The notes under the pieces: model-generated
The model's input: the letters and a program-made list of their open reading frames with translations, nothing else
The model's database searches: none
What the model was told of the DNA's origin: nothing
Shown here: piece after piece, positions 8,204 to 15,021 of the stretch
How positions within the stretch are numbered: position 1 is the first letter of the stretch
Layout: every line of letters starts with the position of its first letter
Translations under genes and position numbers: made by a program
Assembly: GCA_934234005.1 (NCBI GenBank)
Contig: CAKQHC010000019.1
Location: 1 to 19,157, forward strand
Direction: 5' to 3'
From: an uncultured Methanomassiliicoccales archaeon
GTDB taxonomy: Archaea > Thermoplasmatota > Thermoplasmata > Methanomassiliicoccales > Methanomethylophilaceae
DNA length: 19,157 nt

Positions 8204-8365
8204 TCAGTATTCGAATTCTTCCTGGAGATCCTGTACGAGCTGTTCGAGAACTTCCTCGAATGCATTGGATTTGTATTCTCTAACTCCGCCCAAATCACTC
8301 TGAATTCTGATGACGAAATCATTGTTCTCTTTTACAAGTTCGACGTTACAAAGGACTTCTTCCAT
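8204..8365 (-). CDS. Small acidic conserved-type protein upstream of UPF0147
   Basis: This 53-residue frame runs from the ATG at 8365 to the TGA at 8204-8206. The translation begins 'MEEVLCNVELVKENNDFVIR' and ends 'LEQLVQDLQEEFEY'. It reads as two or three beta strands followed by an acidic amphipathic helix. I do not recognise a named family. It is judged real because GGGGGT sits at a normal spacing before the ATG, a TATA-like box (CATATAAA on the plus strand, 8403-8410) lies upstream, it fills the space between promoter and UPF0147, and the composition is protein-like. Its location suggests a role linked with UPF0147. Confidence 0.7.
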   Translation of the reverse strand: MEEVLCNVELVKENNDFVIRIQSDLGGVREYKSNAFEEVLEQLVQDLQEEFEY

Positions 8366-8449
8366 AATAAACCCCCAAAGGTTGGGCTACCTATCAACAT
8401 CTCATATAAATTAATGTGGGACTCCCCTTTCATAAACCGAACACGAAAC

Positions 8450-8457
8450 TTTTAAAA
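8450..8457 (+). promoter_or_regulatory. TATA box of the secE-spt5-rpl11 operon
   Basis: The box TTTTAAAA is preceded by the purine-rich CGAAAC as a BRE-like element. Initiation is expected near 8474-8482, giving a leader of about 70-78 bases before secE. The opposite-strand promoter for the small protein/UPF0147 operon lies at about 8403-8410, so this 186-base gap is a divergent promoter region. Confidence 0.6.
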
Positions 8458-8472
8458 GGAAGATAATATAGA

Positions 8473-8535
8473 GGGACGTATCCCGTGGTTATTGTCCTAG
8501 TGATAACAAGCACGGCAATATGACCGTTAGACGGT
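8473..8535 (+). promoter_or_regulatory. Structured leader RNA of the secE operon
   Basis: Three stems can be read in the leader. GGGA/TCCC (8473-8476 with 8481-8484) is short and overlaps the next. The main one is CCGTG+GTTATTG paired with TGATAAC+CACGG (8483-8494 with 8501-8515): 12 pairs, two of them G-U, a 6-base loop TCCTAG, and a 3-base AAG bulge at 8508-8510. The third is ACCGT/ACGGT with loop TAG (8523-8535). No U-tract follows, so this is not an ordinary terminator. It may bind a protein, for example a product of the operon; that is inference. Confidence 0.5.
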
Positions 8536-8551
8536 TCGGAGAACGAGAAAA

Positions 8552-8776
8552 ATGGCAGAAATCGACGCAGCTTCATCCGATTTCCAGGACGAGTTCGAGT
8601 CCAAGGCCCGCGGTTTTGGAAAAGGGAAATACGGTAGGATTCTCAAGATGGCGCACACCCCTACTAAAGACGAATACATCAAGACAATGTACATCAGTGC
8701 ATTGGGTATTCTCGCTATCGGAGCCATCGGTTTCGCAATTTGGTGGGTAATGTCTGTTCTTCCGACGTACTTCTGA
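8552..8776 (+). CDS. secE: Preprotein translocase SecE / Sec61-gamma subunit
   Basis: The protein has 74 residues: an acidic N-terminus, an amphipathic segment 'RGFGKGKYGRILKMAHTPTK' (20-39) lying along the membrane surface, then 'DEYIKTMYISALGILAIGAI' running into one transmembrane helix to about 70. This is the archaeal/eukaryotic Sec61-gamma layout; the subunit clamps SecY/Sec61-alpha in the protein channel. It stands directly before spt5 and rpl11, as in many archaea and as secE-nusG-rplK in bacteria. Fifteen bases separate it from spt5. Confidence 0.92.
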   Translation: MAEIDAASSDFQDEFESKARGFGKGKYGRILKMAHTPTKDEYIKTMYISALGILAIGAIGFAIWWVMSVLPTYF

Positions 8777-8791
8777 CGCGAGGAATGCTAT

Positions 8792-9604
8792 ATGTGCCCG
8801 ACGATCACAGGAAATAATGATCTGAAGAAGGTCACTGCCGGAAGTAAAGTTTCTTGGCAGTTTAAAGTATCTTCGTCTTCCGCTCAGGTCAAATTCTCGT
8901 TCTCAGTTATTGCAGGACCTGATGCGGAGAATGCCCCTGAGTGGGCTGTTACGCTCAATGACGCCGCCAATAACGAATGTTGGTGCAGCGACCGCGGAGC
9001 ACCCGAGATTGATTTCGAAATTCCCGGAAACGTACCGAAGGAATTCAACCTCATTGTCGAGTGTCCGAAAGGAGTCAGGTATGGAGACAGTGTCACCACA
9101 GAAATCGCCGTATCCGGTGATGACGGTACCGATTCCATATGTTTCGAGGCTATTGCCCAGCAGTCCATCATGATTCTTAAAACACAGATGGATAAAGAGG
9201 TCGAGGTTGCAAGAGCACTTGCGTCCAAGGCAAACGTCGGTGAGAAAGACGTGTATTCTGTTCTGAGCCCTGCAGGACTCAGAGGTTATGTGTTCGTGGA
9301 GGGTATGAACACCGACCGTCTTCGCGAGAAGACCAGAGACATCAAGAAGGCCAGATCCTTCATCGAGGGAGAGACCAGCATCGAGGAGATAAGCCCCTAT
9401 CTCATACCCGTGTCCGCAGTCGGAGGATTCGTCGAGGGAGACATTGTCGAACTTGTTAACGGACCCTTCAAAGGCGAGCACGCCAGAGTCCAGAGCATTG
9501 ATCAGAGTAAAGAGGAAATTACCGTCGAACTCATCGATGCAATGGTTCCCATTCCCGTTACTGTCAAAGGAGACAGCGTTAGGGTCATAGAAAAGGAGAA
9601 GTGA
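8792..9604 (+). CDS. spt5: Transcription elongation factor Spt5 (NusG) with N-terminal extension
   Basis: The protein has 270 residues against about 150 for a usual archaeal Spt5. The standard part starts near residue 125 ('SIMILKTQMDKEVEVARALA'): the NGN domain, with 'YSVLSPAGLRGYVFVEG', then the KOW domain ('GFVEGDIVELVNGPFKGEHA', about 211-265). NGN binds the RNA polymerase clamp for processivity, and KOW contacts nascent RNA or ribosome. Residues 1-122 are extra: a beta-rich region with 'VTAGSKVSWQFKVSSSSAQV' and 'EIPGNVPKEFNLIVECPKG', recalling NEW3-like Ig-type sandwiches, plus several Cys including C-W-C. The long start is supported by GAGGAATG before ATG 8792 and by the close fit to secE. 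The stop overlaps a GTG near rpl11. Confidence 0.9.
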   Translation: MCPTITGNNDLKKVTAGSKVSWQFKVSSSSAQVKFSFSVIAGPDAENAPEWAVTLNDAANNECWCSDRGAPEIDFEIPGNVPKEFNLIVECPKGVRYGDSVTTEIAVSGDDGTDSICFEAIAQQSIMILKTQMDKEVEVARALASKANVGEKDVYSVLSPAGLRGYVFVEGMNTDRLREKTRDIKKARSFIEGETSIEEISPYLIPVSAVGGFVEGDIVELVNGPFKGEHARVQSIDQSKEEITVELIDAMVPIPVTVKGDSVRVIEKEK

Positions 9605-9609
9605 GCACA

Positions 9610-10080
9610 ATGGTAGATACTGTTGAAGCATTGGTTGAGGGAGGCAGGGCAACAGCAGGTCCGCCTCTCGGTCCCGCATTGGGACCCAAAGGAGTGAACA
9701 CCGGACAGGTCGTCGCAAAAATCAACGAGAAGACAAAAGTCTTCGAGGGAATGAAAGTTCCGATTAAAGTCATTATCAATGACGACAAGACCTTCGACAT
9801 CAAGGTCGGAGTCCCCCCTATGTCCGCACTCATCAAGAGCGAGCTCGGAGTTGCATCCGGAGCACACAACGCTAAAGCCGAGAAAGTCGGAAACCTCTCT
9901 CTCGACCAGGCAAAGAAGATTGCCGACATGAAAGCCGACGATCTTCTCGGAGCCACCCTGAAGGCACGTGTCCTTGAGGTTGCAGGAAACTGCGTTTCTG
10001 TCGGAGTTACCATCGACGGAAAGAACCCCAAGGATTTCATCGCAGCCGTCAAGGCAGGCCAGTACGACTCTCAGTTCTGA
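9610..10080 (+). CDS. rpl11: Large ribosomal subunit protein uL11
   Basis: The protein has 156 residues from the ATG at 9610. The N-terminal 'GPPLGPALGPKGVN' (17-30) is the uL11 hallmark, the proline-rich hinge that moves at the GTPase centre; the C-terminal half binds the 23S rRNA GTPase-associated region. A GTG at 9601 overlapping the spt5 stop would add three residues, but GGAG at 9595-9598 sits too close to it; the archaeal family starts like 'MVDTVEALVEGG'. A strong terminator follows at once, so uL1, uL10 and the P1/L12 stalk genes are not in this operon. Confidence 0.97.
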   Translation: MVDTVEALVEGGRATAGPPLGPALGPKGVNTGQVVAKINEKTKVFEGMKVPIKVIINDDKTFDIKVGVPPMSALIKSELGVASGAHNAKAEKVGNLSLDQAKKIADMKADDLLGATLKARVLEVAGNCVSVGVTIDGKNPKDFIAAVKAGQYDSQF

Positions 10081-10088
10081 GTCGAAAC

Positions 10089-10120
10089 GAGGGGTATTTC
10101 CCCTCTTTTTCTTTTTTTTA
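10089..10120 (+). terminator. Terminator of the secE-spt5-rpl11 operon
   Basis: A GAGGGG/CCCCTC stem (10089-10094 with 10100-10105, loop TATTT) is followed directly by a T-rich run to about 10120. It starts nine bases after the rpl11 stop. The U-rich tract alone would terminate archaeal RNA polymerase. Confidence 0.85.
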
Positions 10121-10244
10121 TAACGCAATTCTGCTGATTGTACCTTCAATATATTGTCTGTAAGCAATGAAACGATGGGAACAATCGTACGTGACGGTTC
10201 GAAGTAACAACTTGTGATTCCGAAGTCATTGCCGGGAATGAAAA

Positions 10245-10296
10245 ATCGAATCGGTCCGTCAGACGTGTCATATCCGACGGACCGCGCAAATTCGAT
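10245..10296 (-). terminator. Large bulged hairpin downstream of the glycosyltransferase gene
   Basis: The inner stem CGGTCCGTC/GACGGACCG (10252-10260 with 10276-10284, 15-base loop) is extended by an outer ATCGAAT/ATTCGAT pair (10245-10251 with 10290-10296) after a 5-base bulge, for 16 pairs in all. On the minus strand it is followed by TTTTTCATT, so it can end the glycosyltransferase transcript. The rest of the 247-base gap between rpl11 and that gene shows no gene and no other clear element. Confidence 0.5.
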
Positions 10297-10327
10297 CAAA
10301 TTCTGTGTTTATGCGTTTTTGTTCTTA

Positions 10328-11863
10328 TTAATCCGACCGTTTCAGAAATGCAGGTCTGTCGCTTTTAATTTCGCCGATCATTTCCGGGAATCCGCTTTCC
10401 TCTTTGTTGTTAATCAGTCCGAACCACAGCAGTATGAGGATGGCGCAATACTGAATTATTCCTATAAGCAGGTACAGAATATGGTGAAGGGTTGTTCCGC
10501 CTATAGCTAAATCGAATGCATGATGAATGTTCATTACAGTGTCAACAGAAATCAAGTCGGTCCATTGGGCCAAAGACATCAGGAGCGGACCGTTTGCTAT
10601 CAGTACAAACAGAAATACTCCGACAGACACTGCTGCATAACCTTTCATGCATTTTTCGTTGTTCATTCCAATCATCAGAGTTATGAACGGAACGAGAATT
10701 ACCAAATATTGCGGTGTCGGAGGATACAGCATGCAGAAAATCATCATAATGAAACATAATGCTATGAATCTCCTGTTGAAGTCGCCCTCTCTGTTCCTGT
10801 ACAGTACGATTCCGGAAACCATACTCATGAAGATGAGGAATACATAGAACGCAACACGGGAGCCTGAGATTATTCCTCCTCCGGTTATGCACAATACTGT
10901 AATTACCGCAACCGCTGCAGCTGTACCGATCAGAACCAAATTCATGCAGTTGAAAAAGCGGGTATGTTTTCTGTTACGTATGTAAATCAGCAATGCAATT
11001 ACAGCCGCAACTGCCACCATGGCGCATATTATCAAAGGCGTATGCGACGAAATCATGCTTTCCATGGATGCGGCACGGTCTGAAAGGAATCTGAACGATT
11101 CGAAGAACATTCCTTCTTTTATCACAGGGGCATATATCACCAAAGTGGCAATCAATGCCCCGGCGATGCTTTTCGCCACATTGCGTATGCATACCATACA
11201 GTCGTCTCTGTATTTGGCAATGATATATGCCAGTAATATGAATATGAGAAATACGGGGAAGAATTTGGTAAGAACGGATACCGAGAAGAACACTCCTGCA
11301 AGGAAGTATTTTTCGCGAATCATCATCAGTATCGTTCCCGCAATGAACACGGCGGAATATATGTCCGGCATTCCGATGAAACACGAGCCGACTATTGTTA
11401 TCGGACAGAGCATTACCAATGCTGCGGATCTGAATGCGTTTTCTTTGGAGTAACCAAGTTCTCCGATTATGCAATATACGAGATATGCCAGTATGAAGTT
11501 GCCTGCGACCAATACCGTTTTGACGATGAGGTTGAACAGCGGTTTTGTGGTTTCTGCCGTAAAACAGAACGGATCCACTTTTATTCCGATTGCCTGGGGA
11601 ACAACGACAAGATAGTTACCCAAATCTACCAATGATGTAGCCAGTGCATCGGATATTCCCAGGAAATATCCCCAGACCGGGGTGTAGTAATATCCGTCTA
11701 CGGAATACAATCCGGAACCGGAACGTATGTTGCGTACAACAGCCGCCCAGTATGCAGAATCAAATCCCGCCGACAGCAAGCATGCGCATACATTGATTAC
11801 CAGCGCGGTTATAATGACTGTTGCAACTTTGTGCTCTTTGACAAAACCGTATACATCACGCAT
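10328..11863 (-). CDS. Integral membrane GT-C-type glycosyltransferase (GT87/DUF2029-like)
   Basis: The protein has 511 residues and roughly 10-12 hydrophobic helices. After the first helix comes a loop 'GFDSAYWAAVVRNIRSGSGL' with an acidic residue (D35) and then 'YSVDGYYYTPVWGYFLG', the layout of GT-C enzymes that use polyprenol-phosphate sugars, such as the GT87 mannosyltransferases. A later 'GMPDIYSAVF' followed by 'LTKFFPVFLI' fits the conserved membrane core. Expected role: adding a lipid-linked sugar on the outer face of the membrane to a glycan or glycolipid; sugar and acceptor are unknown. The start overlaps the end of the upstream secreted-protein gene by eight bases, so the two are likely made together. 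Confidence 0.7.
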   Translation of the reverse strand: MRDVYGFVKEHKVATVIITALVINVCACLLSAGFDSAYWAAVVRNIRSGSGLYSVDGYYYTPVWGYFLGISDALATSLVDLGNYLVVVPQAIGIKVDPFCFTAETTKPLFNLIVKTVLVAGNFILAYLVYCIIGELGYSKENAFRSAALVMLCPITIVGSCFIGMPDIYSAVFIAGTILMMIREKYFLAGVFFSVSVLTKFFPVFLIFILLAYIIAKYRDDCMVCIRNVAKSIAGALIATLVIYAPVIKEGMFFESFRFLSDRAASMESMISSHTPLIICAMVAVAAVIALLIYIRNRKHTRFFNCMNLVLIGTAAAVAVITVLCITGGGIISGSRVAFYVFLIFMSMVSGIVLYRNREGDFNRRFIALCFIMMIFCMLYPPTPQYLVILVPFITLMIGMNNEKCMKGYAAVSVGVFLFVLIANGPLLMSLAQWTDLISVDTVMNIHHAFDLAIGGTTLHHILYLLIGIIQYCAILILLWFGLINNKEESGFPEMIGEIKSDRPAFLKRSD

Positions 11864-12842
11864 CGTATCTGGCTCCGTAAGTAGTCATTGTTCCGCCGAA
11901 ATAGACGTAAACCGACGTGTCGGAAGTAACGGGTGCTTTAACCGACACGGTCTCATGCCCTTTGAAGGAACCTTCTTTGCATCCGATAACGGCCGTATCC
12001 GTGCACAATCCGGAAGTTATAATCTGTGCCAGATCATTGCTTACGGACATAAACATGGTTCCGGAGACGATACATACGTTTCCCGCCCCGACTCCGAAAA
12101 ATGTTACCGTCGAATACGTTCCGTCGCTCCATCCCGTTTGGAAAACGCGGGATCCCGTTCCCGTGCTTGCGCCCAACACCATGTTTGTGTTGTACAGGGA
12201 ATACGGGTTGGTAATTTCGCGGTCTGCTTCCAACCCGCCGATGTTTTGCACGGCGTCTCCGATGAAAAGCGAACTTCCGTTTACGGGAACAATGCTGTCC
12301 CCGTCATAATACAGGGCACCGATCTGGGAGCCGACCCAATACAGCGTACCGCCCGATGAAATCCAATTCAGTATTTTTGACGAAGATGAGCCGTCGTATA
12401 CATTCGAAGGCAATGCGTAACCGAGGCAAACGATGCCCGTTTCGGACGGATTATATGTATCGATTATTTCTTCGATATCCGTCGGGCCGCATGTACGGAC
12501 ATTATGAAAATTCCGTACGGCAAGGTTCTTTATCAATTGGTCCGCATCGTGTTCCGGGTCAAGTTCCAGTATGTATGAATATTGGCGGGCGGCGTCAAGA
12601 TTCCTGCTGTAATCAGGATCGATATAAACGAACAGATTTTCCAGTTTCAGGGAATTTTCTGTGAGGACTATCGAATATGTGTCGTAGAGTGATGAGTGAA
12701 TATCTACATCTACGCCGTCCGCAGACCAAATTGCTTCGGACGAGTAGTTGCGCGTATCCGCTCCGTAGACGACCAACTCCCCTGCGAGGATTATTGCCGT
12801 TACCGCCAGCAGGATTACCGTTCCAGTACGCATTCTGTTCAT
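11856..12842 (-). CDS. Secreted membrane-anchored protein paired with the glycosyltransferase
   Basis: The protein has 328 residues. A hydrophobic segment at 8-25 is a signal anchor or signal peptide, and the remainder is soluble and outside. Residues about 70-175 read as an alternating alpha/beta region with 'GIVCLGYALPSNVY' and 'ILNWISSGGTLYWVGSQIG', like the GATase1-like/DUF4350-type fold without a nucleophile Cys in the usual place; the second half (from about 220) looks beta-rich and ends without a membrane helix. I recognise no named family and assign no function. The start at 12842 has GGTG upstream; a second ATG lies three codons later. It is first in a two-gene operon and overlaps the glycosyltransferase gene by eight bases. 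Confidence 0.75.
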   Translation of the reverse strand: MNRMRTGTVILLAVTAIILAGELVVYGADTRNYSSEAIWSADGVDVDIHSSLYDTYSIVLTENSLKLENLFVYIDPDYSRNLDAARQYSYILELDPEHDADQLIKNLAVRNFHNVRTCGPTDIEEIIDTYNPSETGIVCLGYALPSNVYDGSSSSKILNWISSGGTLYWVGSQIGALYYDGDSIVPVNGSSLFIGDAVQNIGGLEADREITNPYSLYNTNMVLGASTGTGSRVFQTGWSDGTYSTVTFFGVGAGNVCIVSGTMFMSVSNDLAQIITSGLCTDTAVIGCKEGSFKGHETVSVKAPVTSDTSVYVYFGGTMTTYGARYDA

Positions 12843-12880
12843 TTAGGCACCCGATTGAAGAAACATAATTATGTGCGGAT

Positions 12881-12927
12881 AGATATATTATGTGAGCCTG
12901 TCGAACAACTTTTGCGAAAATTTAAAT
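12881..12927. promoter_or_regulatory. Divergent promoter region between the secreted protein and DUF2238 genes
   Basis: GATATATTAT at 12881-12891 is TATA-like on either strand: on the minus strand it would start transcription about 18 bases before the ATG at 12842. For the plus-strand gene, AATTTAAATG (about 12918-12927) would give a nearly leaderless message, and the GATATATTAT box a short leader carrying GGTG. I cannot tell which is used. Confidence 0.4.
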
Positions 12928-12946
12928 GATAAATGGTGTGGGTTGA

Positions 12947-14281
12947 ATGATGCGTTCCGAACCGTTGTTGATATTGTCTGCCGTATTAGCCGTGGCAGCG
13001 GCCGTGCTGGGCCTGTTCGAGGGGCCCGATTATTGTATGATTGTATTGCAGATAGTATCTCTGGCGGTATTTTTCTATCCGTCCTTAAGCGGACAGAAGT
13101 ATGCCTATTCCGATGCCCTGATGTCATTTGCATGTATATCGGCGGCAGGCGTTGCGGTTATGACCGCAGCAAACATATGTCGTCCGGACTTTCTGTCTGC
13201 CGAGTTCTGGTATATTTCGGCAGGTACTTTCGTCTGTCAGACATTCCAGATTCTGCAGGCGTTTTTCGTCGGAATAATGGCGGTAATGAACGCGTATTGC
13301 AGAGGATTCTGCATAACAAAACGCTGGGTAATCGTAGCTGCGATGTTTGTATCCCTGTGTTACGGCGTACTGACGATGTTCGGTAATTTCTTCGGCATGT
13401 ATTTCGACGGCCTGGAAGTTATTGTGGGAGTAGGGGGATACGCCGCAGACGAACTTAATGCGCGCATGATGTCGTGTGCGTTCGTCGGAGTATTTGCATC
13501 CGCGGCAATAGCATTCGTGACAACCCAGGCTCTGAGAGGGCGCGGAATGGACTGTTTCCTCAAAGGTTCGTATGATGTTCCGGAACCGCCGGTGTCCGGA
13601 CGCAGAATCAGCGACGAGGTCAATTCTCCCGGATGGGGATTGGACGACGCAATCTGTGTTTTGGCTTTCATAGTGATGATGTCCATGACGGTCAATTCAT
13701 TCCTCGGCGGTCAGAAACTGACCTATGAGGTGAACACCGGCCTTCTGTGCGGAATATGCTGTTTGTTCCCGCTGATACTCAAGCATGCACGCATTATGAA
13801 GCTGTCCGCATCGTTCAATCTTCTGATCGTTACGGCCATATTCATTCACGCGGCGGGAGTTCTGGTCATGTCGTACGACACTCTGAAGTATTACGATACT
13901 CTGACCCATACCGTCGCATCGATTACCGTGGCAATGTGTGTGTTCTACACCTTGGAATGCTACCATGTGCTCACGGGCGGAAAGGTGGATTTCTCCGGCA
14001 GAATGCTTACTGTGATGATTTCTCTTGTTATGATCGGATTCAGCGCATATTGGGAGTCTTTCGAATTTTTGGCGGATATGATATTCAGAACCGGAATGCA
14101 GTACAGTCCGTTCGATACGGCCCGCGATACCGTGTGCAACACGTTCGGTTCGCTTTTGGTTATACTGTTTTCCGCAAGGTATCTTTCCAAACACACGCCC
14201 GAGGATCTCGTCGAATCGTTCGATCTGCACCCCAGGCTGAGGAAGTTCATAAACGACCCGTTCGACGGGAAGTCGTCGTAA
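12947..14281 (+). CDS. Polytopic membrane protein with C-terminal DUF2238 (YjdF-like) region
   Basis: The protein has 444 residues and about 12 hydrophobic segments. The C-terminal third carries the DUF2238/YjdF pattern of membrane-embedded charged residues: D317-x3-H321 in '[11 protein letters not shown]', E370-x2-E373 in '[10 protein letters not shown]', D390-x3-D394 in '[14 protein letters not shown]'. The function of that family is unknown. The N-terminal half, with six or so helices, is not recognisable and makes the protein about twice the size of a plain DUF2238 protein. Two ATGs (12947 and 12950) are possible; the first is used here. It is transcribed divergently from the secreted protein/glycosyltransferase pair, and a hairpin spans its stop codon. 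Confidence 0.75.
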   Translation: MMRSEPLLILSAVLAVAAAVLGLFEGPDYCMIVLQIVSLAVFFYPSLSGQKYAYSDALMSFACISAAGVAVMTAANICRPDFLSAEFWYISAGTFVCQTFQILQAFFVGIMAVMNAYCRGFCITKRWVIVAAMFVSLCYGVLTMFGNFFGMYFDGLEVIVGVGGYAADELNARMMSCAFVGVFASAAIAFVTTQALRGRGMDCFLKGSYDVPEPPVSGRRISDEVNSPGWGLDDAICVLAFIVMMSMTVNSFLGGQKLTYEVNTGLLCGICCLFPLILKHARIMKLSASFNLLIVTAIFIHAAGVLVMSYDTLKYYDTLTHTVASITVAMCVFYTLECYHVLTGGKVDFSGRMLTVMISLVMIGFSAYWESFEFLADMIFRTGMQYSPFDTARDTVCNTFGSLLVILFSARYLSKHTPEDLVESFDLHPRLRKFINDPFDGKSS

Positions 14282-14307
14282 CCGTATTCGGTAACGGAAT
14301 CCCGTCG
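14263..14307 (+). terminator. Long hairpin spanning the stop of the DUF2238 gene
   Basis: CGACGGGA (14263-14270) pairs perfectly with TCCCGTCG (14300-14307). Inside, TCGT-A-ACCG / CGGT-A-ACGG pair around a TATT loop (14276-14297, one A-A mismatch, one G-U). The structure ends nine bases before the rpl7ae TATA box and is followed by CAGTCTTTATAT, so it may end the upstream transcript or insulate the ribosomal promoter. Confidence 0.45.
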
Positions 14308-14315
14308 GATCAGTC

Positions 14316-14323
14316 TTTATATA
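14316..14323 (+). promoter_or_regulatory. TATA box of the rpl7ae-rps28e-rpl24e-ndk operon
   Basis: TTTATATA is a near-consensus archaeal TATA box. Initiation is expected around 14346, giving a leader of about 80 bases before rpl7ae, unusually long for this genome, where other genes look leaderless or short-leadered. Confidence 0.65.
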
Positions 14324-14389
14324 AGAATCAGACAAAGGCGTTAAATACGATACCATCATGGTTGATTTCAAGCTCAATCGAGCCGATGA

Positions 14390-14421
14390 ATGATGAAGGC
14401 GTTAAATCGTCTGAAAGAGGT
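14390..14421 (+). promoter_or_regulatory. Box C/D-like kink-turn candidate before the rpl7ae ribosome binding site
   Basis: ATGATGA at 14390-14396 matches box C (RUGAUGA) and CTGA at 14411-14414 matches box D. The motif's core pairs are all available: sheared G14392-A14414 and A14393-G14413, U14394-U14412, G14395-C14411, then A14396-U14410, closing a loop of 13 bases. The flanking stem is weak. The AGAGGT ribosome binding site (14416-14421) follows directly, and L7Ae is the protein that binds such motifs, so autoregulation is plausible. Confidence 0.4.
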
Positions 14422-14427
14422 ATTGAA

Positions 14428-14793
14428 ATGTCTGTATTTGTTAAATTCGAGACCCCCAAAGAGCTCTCCGACAAAGCATACTCCCTCGCCGAGATGGCCA
14501 GGGACGGCGGCAAAATCAAGAAAGGAACCAACGAGGTTACCAAAGCCGTCGAGCGCGGAACCGCCGCAATGGTCATTATGGCCTGCGACGTCGATCCCCC
14601 GGAGATTCTCGCACACATCCCCGCAATCTGTGAGGAGAGAGGAGTCCCCTACGTCTACGTCCCCAGCAAGACCGAACTCGGAACCGCAATCGGACTCGAC
14701 AAACCCGCAGCATCCGTCGCCATCATGGACGTCGGAAAGGGAAAAGCACTCTGTGATGAGATCGCCCAGGCAGCCGCAGCCCTCAAGAACTGA
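14428..14793 (+). CDS. rpl7ae: Large ribosomal subunit protein eL8 / L7Ae, kink-turn binding protein
   Basis: The protein has 121 residues, the standard archaeal size. Seen: '[20 protein letters not shown]' (28-47), the RNA-contacting helix and loop of L7Ae, followed by '[17 protein letters not shown]' and '[20 protein letters not shown]'. In archaea this protein sits in the ribosome, in box C/D and H/ACA guide RNPs and in RNase P, in each case by binding kink-turns. The ATG at 14428 has AGAGGT at good spacing; in-frame codons further upstream belong to the leader and the preceding gene. It starts a tight operon: rps28e begins 10 bases after its stop. Confidence 0.97.
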   Translation: MSVFVKFETPKELSDKAYSLAEMARDGGKIKKGTNEVTKAVERGTAAMVIMACDVDPPEILAHIPAICEERGVPYVYVPSKTELGTAIGLDKPAASVAIMDVGKGKALCDEIAQAAAALKN

Positions 14794-14803
14794 GGTGAGC
14801 TGA

Positions 14804-15016
14804 ATGGTTGACACTGACAGCATCCCCTCCGAAGTCGTCGAAGTCATCGGAAGGACCGGAATGACCGGCGAGGCAACTCAGGTCAAAGTCCGTGTTCTCG
14901 ACGGCCGCGACAAGGGAAGGATCATCACCAGGAACATTATGGGCCCCGTAAGAATGGGAGACATCCTCATGCTGAGAGAGACTTCCAGAGAGGCCAGAAA
15001 GCTCGGAATGAGGTGA
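14804..15016 (+). CDS. rps28e: Small ribosomal subunit protein eS28
   Basis: The protein has 70 residues, full length for the family. It has the OB-fold core '[20 protein letters not shown]' and the invariant-type C-terminus '[28 protein letters not shown]' in two adjoining parts (43-58 and 59-70). It is absent from bacteria. GAGGTGAG stands just before the start, and its stop lies six bases before the rpl24e ATG, so the rpl24e ribosome binding site overlaps the end of this gene. Confidence 0.97.
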   Translation: MVDTDSIPSEVVEVIGRTGMTGEATQVKVRVLDGRDKGRIITRNIMGPVRMGDILMLRETSREARKLGMR

Positions 15017-15021
15017 TTTCG

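Noticed and set aside
8204..8322. Longer start for UPF0147 at 8322
   Set aside because: The extension overlaps the 53-residue protein gene, has no family similarity, and a good ribosome binding site precedes 8190.
8508..8510. Three-base AAG bulge in the secE leader as a kink-turn
   Set aside because: The tandem G-A pairs required next to the bulge are missing, so it is listed only as a bulged stem.
10160..10210. tRNA-like stretch with GGTTCGA between rpl11 and the glycosyltransferase gene
   Set aside because: No acceptor stem, anticodon arm or D arm can be formed around it.
13747..14427. In-frame extension of rpl7ae upstream into the DUF2238 gene
   Set aside because: L7Ae proteins start at '[10 protein letters not shown]'; the extension overlaps a membrane-protein gene and crosses the promoter and terminator-like hairpin.
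14390..14803. 137-codon frame overlapping rpl7ae in another phase
   Set aside because: Pro/Ser/Arg-rich product of the shifted frame; rpl7ae is certain. Its first ATGs are the box C candidate.
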